64,000 nucleotides of DNA from Methylobacterium amylolyticum (GTDB lineage Bacteria; Pseudomonadota; Alphaproteobacteria; Rhizobiales; Beijerinckiaceae): positions 62,001 to 126,000 of the forward strand of contig NZ_JAUYZI010000009.1 of the NCBI RefSeq assembly GCF_030700245.1, in the 5' to 3' direction. Within the stretch, counting starts at the first letter, position 1; each line of letters begins with the position of its first letter. Made by a program: the position numbers and the translations under genes. Positions 25,916 through 34,352 of this stretch are shown piece after piece. The notes beneath the pieces were generated by a model that saw only the letters and a list, made by a program, of their open reading frames with translations, was not told the DNA's origin and ran no database searches.

Positions 25916-26809
25916 ATGCGCGTCCCGTCCGCTCTCCTGCTGTTGCTCTATGCCGGTACCGCGCAGGCTCGCCCGGCGACCTTCGTGACGGTGCATGCCC
26001 GCGGCATGGCCGCCCTGCCGGCGCTCCCACCCCCTGTACGGGTCGCCGCCGGGGCCGTCGCCGCCCCGACCCGCGTCGCCTCGGCCAGCGCCGCCTCTGC
26101 GAATGTCGCCCCGGCCCGCACCGCCTCCGGGAGCGCTGCTCCGACCCACATCGCCACGGCGAGCATCGCCCCGGCCCGCACCGCTTCCGCGAGCGTCGCC
26201 CCGGCCGGTGCCGCCTCCGTGAGCGCCGTTCCTGTCCCGGTCGGCGCCCGCGCCTGCTTCCTGCCGCTGATCGCCCGCGAGGTCGCCGCCACCGGGCTGC
26301 CGCTGGCGATCGCCGACGCCGTGGCGCAGATCGAGAGCGGCTACGACCCGACCGTGGTCGGCAGCGTCGGCGAGGTCGGCCTGATGCAGGTCCGGCCCAC
26401 CACCGCGGCGATGCTGGGCTTCCGCGGCACGGTGGCGGAATTGTCCACGCCCGAGGTGAACGTCCGCTACGGGGTGCGCTACCTCGCCGCCGCGTGGCGG
26501 CTCGCCGAGGGCGACCTGTGCCGGGCGCTGATGAAGTATCGGGCCGGGCACGGTTCCGAGACGATGTCGCCCCTGTCGCAGGTCTACTGCGCGCGGGCGC
26601 AGGCGATCCTCGGCGGCGCCGTCCCGGCCGGGCGGCCGGCTTCTCCCGCGGCGCGCTGGGCGGTGGCCGCCGCGCGGCCGAAGGCGAGGCCCGAGACCGA
26701 GCCGGCTCCCGCGCCCCGAACGTTCTGGGAGGCGCACCGGGCCCGGGTGGCGCGGCTCAACGCCCGCGTCCTGGCGGCGTGGCGCGCCCGCGGGTGGAAG
26801 TCGGGCTGA
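25916..26809 (+). CDS. Lytic transglycosylase (SLT domain) with repetitive Ala-rich linker
   Basis: Exported muramidase-like enzyme. Residues 1-18 are a signal peptide. Residues about 50-110 are a low-complexity linker built of about five 10-residue units (NVAPARTASG, SIAPARTASA and similar). The SLT domain follows: AQIESGYDPTVVGSVGEVG with the catalytic Glu of the ES motif, then LMQVRPTTAAMLGF, and VNVRYGVRYL. The C-terminus is Pro/Ala-rich with a basic end. It cleaves peptidoglycan glycan strands. It lies alone. Confidence 0.87.
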   Translation: MRVPSALLLLLYAGTAQARPATFVTVHARGMAALPALPPPVRVAAGAVAAPTRVASASAASANVAPARTASGSAAPTHIATASIAPARTASASVAPAGAASVSAVPVPVGARACFLPLIAREVAATGLPLAIADAVAQIESGYDPTVVGSVGEVGLMQVRPTTAAMLGFRGTVAELSTPEVNVRYGVRYLAAAWRLAEGDLCRALMKYRAGHGSETMSPLSQVYCARAQAILGGAVPAGRPASPAARWAVAAARPKARPETEPAPAPRTFWEAHRARVARLNARVLAAWRARGWKSG

Positions 26810-27327
26810 GGACGGTTCCAGCGCGGCAGGTCTCGGCGGCCGCCGATCCGCCCGGAGGACGCCGACCCGAGAACCCGTTCGAGCGACCCTATCCGTGCGC
26901 CCGACGCAGGCCTCAGGAAGAGGTCGAGGATGGACGGAGCCGAATCCGGCAGGTGATTGGCGGGACTTGAGGTCGAACGGCCTCTTGCTGCGTGCGGCCG
27001 CACTCGCGTGAACGCCCCGGTCGAGCGCGCGCTGGGGAAGGCCCACCCGTTCCGCGACCATCCTCGCCGGTTTCGCCGATCGGGGCAGGGGCTGCCGCGA
27101 CCGACAGCGACCCGGCACCGTGTCCGACCGGCGCGCTTCCCAGCGGGATCCGTGATCGTCACCCGGTTCGTCCCGCCGGACCCGCTCCGGATAAGCCGCG
27201 GCGTCCGGCGGCGCGGTTTCACGTGAAATTAGGACCTCCCGGGCGATGGATCGGTCCTGCAATCGAAGGTTGGATACTTTTCGATCGGGTTGCAGAACGC
27301 AGGACAACGATACCCGAGCGGGACGCC
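26810..27327. other. Gene-free stretch, 518 bases
   Basis: Between the transglycosylase and the response regulator. The short open frames here are Arg/Pro-rich and lack start signals. The only structure that stands out is the 12-bp palindrome TTTCACGTGAAA at 27217-27228, annotated separately. Promoters for the response regulator are expected in its last part. Confidence 0.5.
27215..27230. promoter_or_regulatory. parS-like palindrome
   Basis: GGTTTCACGTGAAATT matches the ParB-binding parS consensus TGTTTCACGTGAAACA at 13 of 16 positions, including the whole 12-base symmetric core. It is intergenic and the only such core I saw in the window. It could be a weak parS site, or an operator of an unrelated regulator. 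Confidence 0.5.
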
Positions 27328-27807
27328 ATGCCGAGCCGGTCCGACCCTCCGCCGTCCCCGTCAGCCCTGCCGGTGCTGGTGGTCGACGATGTCGCCCTGA
27401 TCGTCGAATTGGTCCGCGCGGTGCTCGGCCAACTCGGCTTCCGCGACGTCGATGCGGCCGCCGACGGCACCGTCGCCCTGGTGCGGATGCGCGAGCGCCG
27501 CTACGGCCTCGTGATCGCCGACTGGAACATGCTGCCGATGACCGGCTACGAGCTGCTGCGGCGCGTGCGGGCCGATCCGGATCTGCGCCGGACGCCGTTC
27601 GTGATGATGACCACGCAGGAGCAGGCCGAGTGCTTCCCGGCGGCCCGCCGGGCGGGCGTCAATGCCTGCCTCGTGAAGCCGTTCATGCCCGCCGCCCTGC
27701 GCGAGACGATCCGAGCAGTCTGCGGGACCGGACCGACGGACGTCGCGCCCGTTTTGCCGGCTCACGGAACGGCAGGCGCGCCCGATCCGCGGGTGGTGCG
27801 GCTCTGA
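27328..27807 (+). CDS. CheY-like single-domain response regulator
   Basis: A protein of 159 residues. The receiver domain spans about residues 15-130: LVVDDVALIVELV (acidic pocket), phospho-acceptor Asp in VIADWNMLPMTGYELL, the Thr switch in FVMMTTQEQ, and Lys in CLVKPFMPAALR. There is no output domain; a short C-terminal tail ends the protein. The ATG at 27328 was chosen because it precedes the domain directly. The large hybrid kinase at 28438-32244 is a nearby candidate partner, though not in an operon with it. Confidence 0.9.
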   Translation: MPSRSDPPPSPSALPVLVVDDVALIVELVRAVLGQLGFRDVDAAADGTVALVRMRERRYGLVIADWNMLPMTGYELLRRVRADPDLRRTPFVMMTTQEQAECFPAARRAGVNACLVKPFMPAALRETIRAVCGTGPTDVAPVLPAHGTAGAPDPRVVRL

Positions 27808-27940
27808 GCATCGCGGGTCCCTGAGAGATCGGCCCGGCACGTCCGATCGACCGGGGCCGGTCGCGCTCGAAACCGGGCCGCGCCCGCCCCAGCTCCGCCG
27901 GGACGAGGCCGCGTCCGCGCCGTCGTCGAGGGGTTCACGT

Positions 27941-27954
27941 CCGGGACGGCCCGG
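27941..27954 (+). promoter_or_regulatory. ACGG-loop hairpin before the SMR gene (guanidine-II-like half motif)
   Basis: CCGGG and CCCGG close an ACGG tetraloop exactly, ten bases before the GGAGGG ribosome-binding site of the SMR exporter. Guanidine-II (mini-ykkC) riboswitches consist of two hairpins with ACGR loops in this position and often control such exporters. Only this one hairpin is convincing; an ACGA at 27903-27906 lacks a good stem. Confidence 0.35.
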
Positions 27955-27973
27955 CCCTTTCGAGGAGGGCCGC

Positions 27974-28294
27974 ATGGCCTGGATTCTCCTGATCTCCGCC
28001 GGCCTCCTCGAAGTCGTCTGGTCGTTCGCGATGAAGCAGTCGGACGGCTTCACGCGCCTGTGGCCGGCCGCCGTCACGCTCGTGGCGATGATCGCCAGCG
28101 TCGGCCTGCTGGCCCTGTCCATGCGCAGCCTGCCGCTGGGCACCGCCTACACGATCTGGACCGGCATCGGCGCGGTCGGCGCCTTCGGGGTCGGCATCGC
28201 GGTCCTCGGCGAGCCCGCCACACCGGCCCGGCTCGCGGCGGCCGCCCTGATCGTGTCCGGCCTCGTGCTGATGAAGCTCGCCAGCCCGCAATGA
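27974..28294 (+). CDS. sugE: SMR-family exporter, SugE/Gdx type
   Basis: A 106-residue inner-membrane protein with four transmembrane helices, working as an antiparallel dimer. The essential Glu is E13 in the first helix (ISAGLLEVVWSFAMKQSDGF). LPLGTAYTIWTGIGAVGA is the family signature and the segments match the Gdx/SugE subtype that exports guanidinium and some quaternary ammonium compounds. GGAGGG lies four bases before the ATG. Confidence 0.9.
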   Translation: MAWILLISAGLLEVVWSFAMKQSDGFTRLWPAAVTLVAMIASVGLLALSMRSLPLGTAYTIWTGIGAVGAFGVGIAVLGEPATPARLAAAALIVSGLVLMKLASPQ

Positions 28295-28377
28295 CCCGCC
28301 CGGCATCGCATACCAGCCGGCGCTGAGGGCCGCGCATCGCCGGCTGTCCCCCACGCAGAGAACGTCTTCCTGGGGGC

Positions 28378-28423
28378 GGCGGGCGCCCGCCGGACGCGCC
28401 GATCCCGACGATTGGTCGGGATC
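28378..28423. terminator. Tandem hairpins between convergent genes
   Basis: The 16-base perfect palindrome CGGCGGGCGCCCGCCG at 28378-28393 is followed by GATCCCGAC (28401-28409) pairing with GTCGGGATC (28415-28423). They lie between the convergent SMR and hybrid-kinase stops. No T-run follows, so termination is inferred from position. Confidence 0.5.
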
Positions 28424-28437
28424 CGAGCCGCCCGGTG

Positions 28438-31400
28438 TCACGCGGCGCGCAGGGTCTCGATCTCGGCGATGGCCTCGGCCGTGCGGGCGCGCAGGGTGTC
28501 CAGCGCGGCCCCGTAATCGCCGCCCGAGCGGCAGGTCTCCTCGACCGTCCGGCAGAGCCGGGCCAGGCCGTCGAAGCCCAGCATGCTGGTCGCGGCGATC
28601 ATCGTGTGGGCGTCGTCGGCGATGCTGTCCCGGTCCCGGTCCCGGGCCGGGGCGGCGTACCCGAACCGGGCGTCGAGTTCCTCGGCGAGCATCGCGAGCA
28701 GCCCGCCGATCCGGTCCCGGCCCACGGAGGCGGCCAGGGTGTCGAGGGCGTCCCGGTCGATCGCGCCGCCCCCCGCCTCGGGCCGTGCATCGCCCGCGGC
28801 CGGCCCGCCCGTCATCCCGCCCGCCGTCCCGCCGAGGGCCCAGCGGTCGATCGCGTCGAGCAGCGTCGCGCGGGTGAAGGGCTTGCCGACGTGGTCGGTC
28901 ATCCCCGCGACGCGGAACTCGGCCACCTGCTGCGGCAGCACGTTGGCGGTGAGCGCCACGATCGGCACCCGGGCCGCGGGGTGATCCAGGGCGCGGATGC
29001 GGCGCGTGGCGCTCACCCCGTCCATCACCGGCATCTGCACGTCCATCAGGACGAGGTCGTAGGGGCTCTCCTGGACGGCGCGCAGGGCCTCGGCGCCGTC
29101 CGCGACGACGTCGACCGCGTGGCCGGCCGCCCGCAGGAGGGCGCAGGCGAGTTCCTGGTTGAGCGGCGTGTCCTCGGCGAGCAGCAGACGGCGCGGGCGG
29201 CGCGCCGGGGTCCCGGCACCGGCCGGCGCCGGCGCGGCCGGCGCCGCGGCCCGCGGCAGGTCGACGGCGAACCGGAAGGTGGAGCCGCGCCCGGCGGCGC
29301 TCTCGACCCCGACCGCCCCGCCCATCAGCTCGACGAGGCTCTTGCAGATGGCGAGGCCGAGCCCGGTCCCCTCGTGGGCGCGCCGGTACGAGCCGTCCAC
29401 TTGGCTGAAGCGCCGGAACAGCCGGTCCTGCTTGTCCACCGGGATGCCGATGCCGGTGTCGGTCACGGAGAAGCGCACCCGGATCGGGCGGTCGGCCCCC
29501 TCCGGCGCCCCCGCCTCCACCGCGAGGTCGACGCGGCCGGCCGCGGTGAACTTGATGGCGTTGTTGAGGAGGTTGAGCAGCACCTGCCGCAGCCGGTCCT
29601 CGTCGCCCGACAGCCAGGGCGGCAGGGCGGGGTCGAGGACGACGCCGAGGGCGAGCCCCTTCGCGTCGGCGAGGCCGCGCACGATCGACACCGTGTTGTC
29701 GATCAGCCCGGCGAGCGCGAACGGCCGCGGCGCGATCTCCACCTGACCGGCCTCGATCTTGGAGACGTCGAGGATGTCGTTGACCACGGTCAGCAGCGCC
29801 GCGCCGGCCGAGCGGATGCGCGCGCCGTACTGGCGCACCCGCGGGTCGATGTCGGGCTCGTCGAGCAGCAGGTCGCTGTAGCCGATCACGCCGTTGAGGG
29901 GCGTGCGGATCTCGTGGCTCATCGAGGCCAGGAATTCCGATTTCGCCCGGCTGCCCGCCTCGGCCTGGAGCCGGGCCGCCTCGGCCTCCCGGGTGCGCTC
30001 GGCCACGCGCTCGCTCAGCGTCGCGTTCAGGTCGCGCAGCCGCGCCTTGCCCGCGCGCAGCGAGCGCTCCGCCGCCTCGCGGGCGGTGTCGTCGCGCAGG
30101 GTCAGCACCGCGCCGATCTGCGCCCCGTCGGGCCCGAGCAGCGGCTGGGCGCTGCCGATGGCCAGCACCTCGGTCCCGTCCGGGCGGCGGATGCGCCAGC
30201 GCGCGTCCCGGACCGTCTCGCCGCGCACGGCGCGGGCGAGCGGCAGGTCCTGGGGCGGGTGGTGGCGGCCGTCCTCCGTGAACAACCGGTAGGTGTCGCT
30301 GTAGGCGTCCGGCTCCACGTCGAGGCGCGACACCCCGTGGATCGCCGCGGCGGCGGTGTTGACCAGGGTGATCCGGCCGGCCGCGTCGGTGACGATCACG
30401 CCCTCGGCGAGCTGGGCGAGGATGGCGGCGCTGGTGGCGGTGGTGAAATCGGCCCGCGCCTGCGCCTCCTGCAACCGCGCCTCGACGAGGGCCCGGTCGC
30501 GCGCCGCGCCGCTGCGGGCCTCCGCTTCGGCGGCCAGCCGGGCGCTGACGTCGCGCAGGGTCGCGACGAAGCCGTCCGGGCGCCCGGTCCCGGCGTCGCG
30601 CGTCAGCCGGAACGACAGCTCCAGCGGGATCCAGCGGCCGTCCCGGTGCCGGTAGCGCTGGACCGTCAGCGCCCGCTCGGTCCGACCGGCCGTCAGGTCG
30701 TCGAGGAACGTCCGGTAGGCGGGGACGTCGTCGGGATGGACGAAGTCGAGGGGGCGGGTGCCGATCAGCTCCTCCGGCGCGTAGCCGAGGGTCGCCGTCA
30801 CCGCGGGCGAGACGTAGCGGCGGGTGGTGTCGAGATCGCTGAGGATGATGATGTCGGTGGCGGTCTCGGCGATCAGCCGGTAGCGGCGCTCGCTCTCCCG
30901 CAGCGCCCGCTCGGCTTCGCGCCGGGCGGTCACGTCGGTGAAGGTGCGCACCACGCCGCCGTCCGCCAGCGGCAGGGTGCGGATCTGAAGCACGGTGCCG
31001 TCCGGGCGCGCGCGCTCGTAGTCGTCGACGCGCAGCGCCGGCTCTCCGCGCTCCAGCCAGCGCCGGAGCGGGTCCGGCAGGCGGGCGAACTCCCCCCGTC
31101 CCGCCTGGAGGGCCCGGACCGCGCCGAACGGCGCGCCGTCGCGCAGCAGCTCGGCCGGGATGTCCATCAGGGCCGCGGCCCGCCGGTTGTGCACCCGGAC
31201 GCGGTCGTCGCCGTCGGTCATCACGAGGCCCTGGTCCATGGCCTCGACCGCGGCGCGCATCAGGGCGTCCGCGGCACCGAGATCCCGCTCCCGGCTGACG
31301 AGGTCGGTCACGTCGAGGCAGACGCCCTGGAGCGCGGTCAGGCGGCCGGCCGGGTCGCGCTCGGCGATCCCGTGCACGCAGACGTGGCGGATCTCCCCGT

Positions 31401-32244
31401 CGGGCCGCAGGACCCGCGAGCGGTGCTCGTAGCCGCCCCGGTGCTGGCGGCTGAGGCCCGTCAGGGCGCCCTCGACCCGCTCGCCCACCGCCGCGCGGTC
31501 GTCCGGGTGGTAGAAATTCAGGTGCGCGTCGAGCGGCACGGGCTCCAGCACGGCGTTGCGGCCGAAGATCCGGGCGGTCCCGGCCGACCACGCCAGGGTC
31601 CGCGTCTCGGGATCGAGCCGCCAGTGGCCGAAGCCCGCCTGCTGCTCGGCCACCCGCCGGGCGGCGCGCATCGCGGCGAGCTGTGCCTCGCCCTCGGCGA
31701 GACCGCGCTCGGCCGCGCGGGCGCGCAACTCCCCCGCCGCGAGGCGGGCGAGGTCCCGCAGCCGGTCGAGGGCGTCCGCCGGGAGGCCGAGCCGGGATTC
31801 GTCGAGCGCGCCCGGGTCGACCGCGCACAGGAGGCCGAGACAGGTCCCATCCTCCGCGCGCAGGGGCGCGACCGCGCACAGGCGCGCGCCCGCCCACGGC
31901 TCGTGCAGGAGCGCCTCGGCCGGACGCGCGAGGATCGCCCGCAGGGCCGGCGCGGCGAGTGCTTGAGCGACCGCCTCCGCGCCCATCCCGGCGGACCCGG
32001 CCGGACGGGTTGCGCCGTCCGCGCCGAGGAGGGCGAGCGCGGCCGGCGCGCCGAGGAGGGCGCAGGCGGTGCGGCAGGCGCCGTCGAGGATCGGCGCGCC
32101 GGCGGACGCGTCGCGGTCGGGCGGTGGAACCGGGGGCCCGGGCTCGGCGGAGGTGCGCTGCACGGCGCGGTTCTCTCGGTGTGACGAGCCGGCGGGGGCT
32201 GCCTCGGCGGCGAGCGGACGCGGGTCCCGCTCGCCCCGGAGCAT
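28438..32244 (-). CDS. Hybrid sensor histidine kinase (GAF-4xPAS-HisKA-HATPase-REC-Hpt)
   Basis: A 1268-residue, apparently cytoplasmic sensor. From the ATG at 32244 the order is: GAF-like region about 50-175; PAS 1 about 195-315 (GFGHWRLDPETRT); PAS 2 about 330-440; PAS 3 about 450-575 (TDIIILSDLDTTRRYVSPAV); PAS 4 about 605-725; coiled coil; HisKA with phospho-His H777 (SMSHEIRTPLNGV); HATPase N, G1 and G2 boxes (NLLNNAIKF, DTGIGI, GTGLGL); REC with D1068 (LMDVQMPVMDG); Hpt with H1213 (DDAHTMIAATSMLGF). All phosphorelay residues are present. A GTG start at 32316 is an alternative. No adjacent output regulator; the receiver at 27328 is a possible partner. Confidence 0.9.
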   Translation of the reverse strand: MLRGERDPRPLAAEAAPAGSSHRENRAVQRTSAEPGPPVPPPDRDASAGAPILDGACRTACALLGAPAALALLGADGATRPAGSAGMGAEAVAQALAAPALRAILARPAEALLHEPWAGARLCAVAPLRAEDGTCLGLLCAVDPGALDESRLGLPADALDRLRDLARLAAGELRARAAERGLAEGEAQLAAMRAARRVAEQQAGFGHWRLDPETRTLAWSAGTARIFGRNAVLEPVPLDAHLNFYHPDDRAAVGERVEGALTGLSRQHRGGYEHRSRVLRPDGEIRHVCVHGIAERDPAGRLTALQGVCLDVTDLVSRERDLGAADALMRAAVEAMDQGLVMTDGDDRVRVHNRRAAALMDIPAELLRDGAPFGAVRALQAGRGEFARLPDPLRRWLERGEPALRVDDYERARPDGTVLQIRTLPLADGGVVRTFTDVTARREAERALRESERRYRLIAETATDIIILSDLDTTRRYVSPAVTATLGYAPEELIGTRPLDFVHPDDVPAYRTFLDDLTAGRTERALTVQRYRHRDGRWIPLELSFRLTRDAGTGRPDGFVATLRDVSARLAAEAEARSGAARDRALVEARLQEAQARADFTTATSAAILAQLAEGVIVTDAAGRITLVNTAAAAIHGVSRLDVEPDAYSDTYRLFTEDGRHHPPQDLPLARAVRGETVRDARWRIRRPDGTEVLAIGSAQPLLGPDGAQIGAVLTLRDDTAREAAERSLRAGKARLRDLNATLSERVAERTREAEAARLQAEAGSRAKSEFLASMSHEIRTPLNGVIGYSDLLLDEPDIDPRVRQYGARIRSAGAALLTVVNDILDVSKIEAGQVEIAPRPFALAGLIDNTVSIVRGLADAKGLALGVVLDPALPPWLSGDEDRLRQVLLNLLNNAIKFTAAGRVDLAVEAGAPEGADRPIRVRFSVTDTGIGIPVDKQDRLFRRFSQVDGSYRRAHEGTGLGLAICKSLVELMGGAVGVESAAGRGSTFRFAVDLPRAAAPAAPAPAGAGTPARRPRRLLLAEDTPLNQELACALLRAAGHAVDVVADGAEALRAVQESPYDLVLMDVQMPVMDGVSATRRIRALDHPAARVPIVALTANVLPQQVAEFRVAGMTDHVGKPFTRATLLDAIDRWALGGTAGGMTGGPAAGDARPEAGGGAIDRDALDTLAASVGRDRIGGLLAMLAEELDARFGYAAPARDRDRDSIADDAHTMIAATSMLGFDGLARLCRTVEETCRSGGDYGAALDTLRARTAEAIAEIETLRAA

Positions 32245-32365
32245 GACCGCAGGAGGGTTGCCGCTTCCTTGCGATCGCAACGCGCGGCGTCCACGCGGAC
32301 GGCCTCGCACGATCACGTCGCGGTGATCGCCGGTCGGGGCGCGCCCGCCGCGGATGGCGCCCCCG

Positions 32366-33031
32366 TCAGGTCTCGGGATCGGACGCCCCGTCCGACCGCG
32401 CGCCGCGCGCCACCTCCCGCATGTCGGCCTCCGGCAACGGCCGCTGTAGCCGCACGGCGTCGGCCACCGGCGCGTCGAGCCACGCCGCCCACTCCTCCGG
32501 CCGCGTCAGCAGCACCGGCATCGCCTTCGGATGGACGGGACCGACGACGCCGTTCGCCTCCGTGGTGAGGAACGCGAACAGCCGGTGCTCGGCCGCGACC
32601 CGGTCCGGGTTCTCGCGCTTCGTGCCGCGCACGCCCGTCCAGGGCCGCCAGATGCCCGCGAAGGCGAAGAGCGGCCGGTCCTCGGACAGCGCGAACCACA
32701 CCGGCGTCTTCCTGGGCTTCGTGTCGGCGTACTCGCTGAAGGCGGTGGCCGGCACGAGGCAGCGGTACTCAGGCTTCAGCCAGGGCCGCCAGTGGGGCGA
32801 GGCGGTGTTGCGCACGTTGGTCACCGGCTGCGCGCCGAACGCCTGCGGGCCGGGCATGCCCCAGCGCATCATCGCCAGCGCGCGGCCCGCCGCGCCGCCG
32901 ACCACCACCGGCGCCATCTGGTCGGGGAAGATGCCGGGCAGCGGCGGGAGGTTGCCGGTGCGGTCGTGCGCGACCCCGAAGGCGCGGCGCAGCTCCGCCG
33001 GTCCCGTCCGCAGGCTGTAGAGGTTGCACAT
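32366..33031 (-). CDS. yedK: SOS response-associated peptidase, YedK/HMCES family
   Basis: Protects abasic sites in single-stranded DNA by forming a covalent bond through Cys2. The start MCNLYSLRTG keeps Cys2. VTNVRNTASPHWR, RCLVPATAFSEY (catalytic Glu) and HPKAMPVLL (catalytic His) are all present. 221 residues, usual length. The protein begins at the ATG at 33031, which the Cys2 chemistry requires. The gene is alone; the 120 bases between it and the hybrid kinase hold no gene. Confidence 0.94.
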   Translation of the reverse strand: MCNLYSLRTGPAELRRAFGVAHDRTGNLPPLPGIFPDQMAPVVVGGAAGRALAMMRWGMPGPQAFGAQPVTNVRNTASPHWRPWLKPEYRCLVPATAFSEYADTKPRKTPVWFALSEDRPLFAFAGIWRPWTGVRGTKRENPDRVAAEHRLFAFLTTEANGVVGPVHPKAMPVLLTRPEEWAAWLDAPVADAVRLQRPLPEADMREVARGARSDGASDPET

Positions 33032-33182
33032 CGGGCTCTCGCGCGGGCTCCACCTTCACCGATGCTACACCGCGCCGTTGCATTCGGCCCCGCCCCGGCC
33101 GCCCTTTTACCGATTCCTTCACGGCCGGCGGGCGAACACTGCCACGTCAAGATCTCGAACGTGGCGCTGACGGGGGCTGTCG

Positions 33183-33587
33183 ATGAATGCCTACATGAAG
33201 GGGATGCGGAATTATGTGACCTTCAGCGGCCGCGCGTCGCGGTCGGAATACTGGTACTTCATCCTGGTATACGTCGTTCTATGCTTCGTGGCCGGGTTCC
33301 TGGACGGTTTCATCCACGGCTATACGAAGAGCAGCAGCGATCCGCAGATCCTCTCGGCGCTCGTCCACCTGATCCACTTCCTCCCCTCCCTGGCCGTCCT
33401 GGTTCGGCGGCTGCACGATACGGACCGGACCGGGTGGTGGTATCTCGCCGGATTCACGATCGTGGGCCTCATCCCGCTGTTCATCTTCTCCGTGATGCGC
33501 GGGACGATCGGCCAGAACCGCTTCGGACCCGATCCGGTCGAGGCCGATCTCGGGCTCGTCAACGCCGGCGGGGTGCGGTTCGGTTAA
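33183..33587 (+). CDS. DUF805 membrane protein
   Basis: A 134-residue inner-membrane protein. The DUF805 signatures are all visible: MNAYMKGMRNYVTFSGRASR, then SEYWYF, RRLHDTDRTGWW and GQNRFGPDP at the end. Three hydrophobic segments are seen (YFILVYVVLCFVAGFL, LVHLIHFLPSLAVLV, YLAGFTIVGLIPLFIFSV). The family has no established function. Its codon use is a little less GC-rich than that of its neighbours. A hairpin at 33610-33641 may terminate it. Confidence 0.9.
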   Translation: MNAYMKGMRNYVTFSGRASRSEYWYFILVYVVLCFVAGFLDGFIHGYTKSSSDPQILSALVHLIHFLPSLAVLVRRLHDTDRTGWWYLAGFTIVGLIPLFIFSVMRGTIGQNRFGPDPVEADLGLVNAGGVRFG

Positions 33588-33609
33588 GGCGCGCCGTCCC
33601 GATCCCCCG

Positions 33610-33641
33610 GGTGGGCGGTCATCCTTGGGGGACCGCCCACC
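33610..33641. terminator. Hairpin after the DUF805 gene
   Basis: GGTGGGCGGTC-type arm at 33610-33620 pairs with GACCGCCCACC at 33631-33641 across a ten-base loop. It begins 22 bases after the DUF805 stop. No long T-run follows. Confidence 0.6.
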
Positions 33642-33676
33642 TCTGCTCGCGTCGATCCCATCCTGAGAGCATCGCC

Positions 33677-34111
33677 ATGCCGAAGCGAGACGCGCGCGCC
33701 CACGGGCCGGCCCGGGGCTTCCGGCCGGTCTGCCGCCTCGGCGTCGGTGCGGGCTTGGTTCTGGGCCTGGTCGTCGCCGCGGCGCCGTCCCGGGCCGGCG
33801 ACGAGGGCTACCGGTCCTGCATGGCCCGGAGCGCGTCGACCTACGCCTCGGTCCAGTGCCAGACGGCCGAGCTGGCCCGGGTCGAGGCGGAGCTGAACGC
33901 CACCTACCGGACGGTCCTGTCCGCCCTGCCGCAGGACCAGCAGGAGAAGCTGCGGGCGGCCGAAAGGCTCTGGGTCGCCTTCCGCCAGAGCGACTGCGAC
34001 GTATTCTACGGCCAGCAGACGGGGACGATCGCGTCGATCCAGGGCGGGGATTGCATGATCGCCCGCGCCCGGCAGCGGATCAGGGATCTGAAGGTCTTCA
34101 CCGAGCCGTGA
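33677..34111 (+). CDS. LprI-like lysozyme-inhibitor family protein (DUF1311)
   Basis: A 144-residue exported protein. The first 40 residues form a long signal peptide with a hydrophobic core (GVGAGLVLGLVVAAAPSRA). The mature part has the LprI pattern: YRSCMARSASTYASVQCQTA, AELNATYRTVLSALP, and a C-terminal WVAFRQSDCDVFYG followed by GGDCMIARARQR. The Cys pattern suggests disulfides. LprI in mycobacteria inhibits lysozyme; function here is by analogy. The ATG at 33677 opens the typical signal. Confidence 0.85.
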   Translation: MPKRDARAHGPARGFRPVCRLGVGAGLVLGLVVAAAPSRAGDEGYRSCMARSASTYASVQCQTAELARVEAELNATYRTVLSALPQDQQEKLRAAERLWVAFRQSDCDVFYGQQTGTIASIQGGDCMIARARQRIRDLKVFTEP

Positions 34112-34119
34112 CGGCTCGG
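34101..34119. terminator. Hairpin with the stop codon as its loop
   Basis: CCGAGCCG at 34101-34108 pairs perfectly with CGGCTCGG at 34112-34119. The three-base loop TGA is the stop codon of the LprI-like gene. No T-run follows, so it may protect the 3' end as much as terminate. Confidence 0.55.
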
Positions 34120-34352
34120 GTCACTCCGGCACGGCCGCGCGCTCCCGGACATCCGGTCGAGTCGGCAAGGCACGACCCTCAAGAGCAGAGTCCCCAAAGA
34201 CCGACCTCCTTGGAAGCGACAGCTAGCGCGGAAGAAGCTCGTCGACTCGAAGGAGATCGGCTGGTTGAACCTACGCGCCGTCGAGGTCCGAACGAAGGAC
34301 TCGGCGCGATCGGGACGCTCAGCGCCCACCGGCGGAACGCCGGGTGAGCGCT
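34120..34352. other. Gene-poor edge of the tRNA-Leu islet
   Basis: No convincing gene. Base composition is visibly less GC-rich than to the left. On the + strand one frame is open across most of the stretch and includes WKRQLARKKLVDSKEIGWLN, which looks peptide-like but has no start codon. It could be the remnant of a broken gene or chance. No copy of the tRNA 3' end was found here. Confidence 0.35.

Noticed and set aside
26957..27226. 89-residue frame in the gene-free stretch before the response regulator
   Set aside because: Low-complexity basic sequence, no start signal; its stop lies in the parS-like palindrome by chance.
27896..27912. Upstream ACGA as second hairpin of a guanidine-II riboswitch
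   Set aside because: No stem of more than two pairs can be drawn around it, so the two-hairpin motif is not supported.
27935..32184. Very long open frames on both strands across the hybrid kinase
   Set aside because: They encode Arg/Pro/Gly-rich sequence without domains and are shadows of the GC-rich kinase gene in other frames.
34006..34345. Open frames on both strands at the left edge of the islet, including a WKRQLARKK peptide
   Set aside because: No start codon or ribosome-binding site, overlap with the LprI gene on one strand, and no recognisable family. Mentioned only as a possible remnant.
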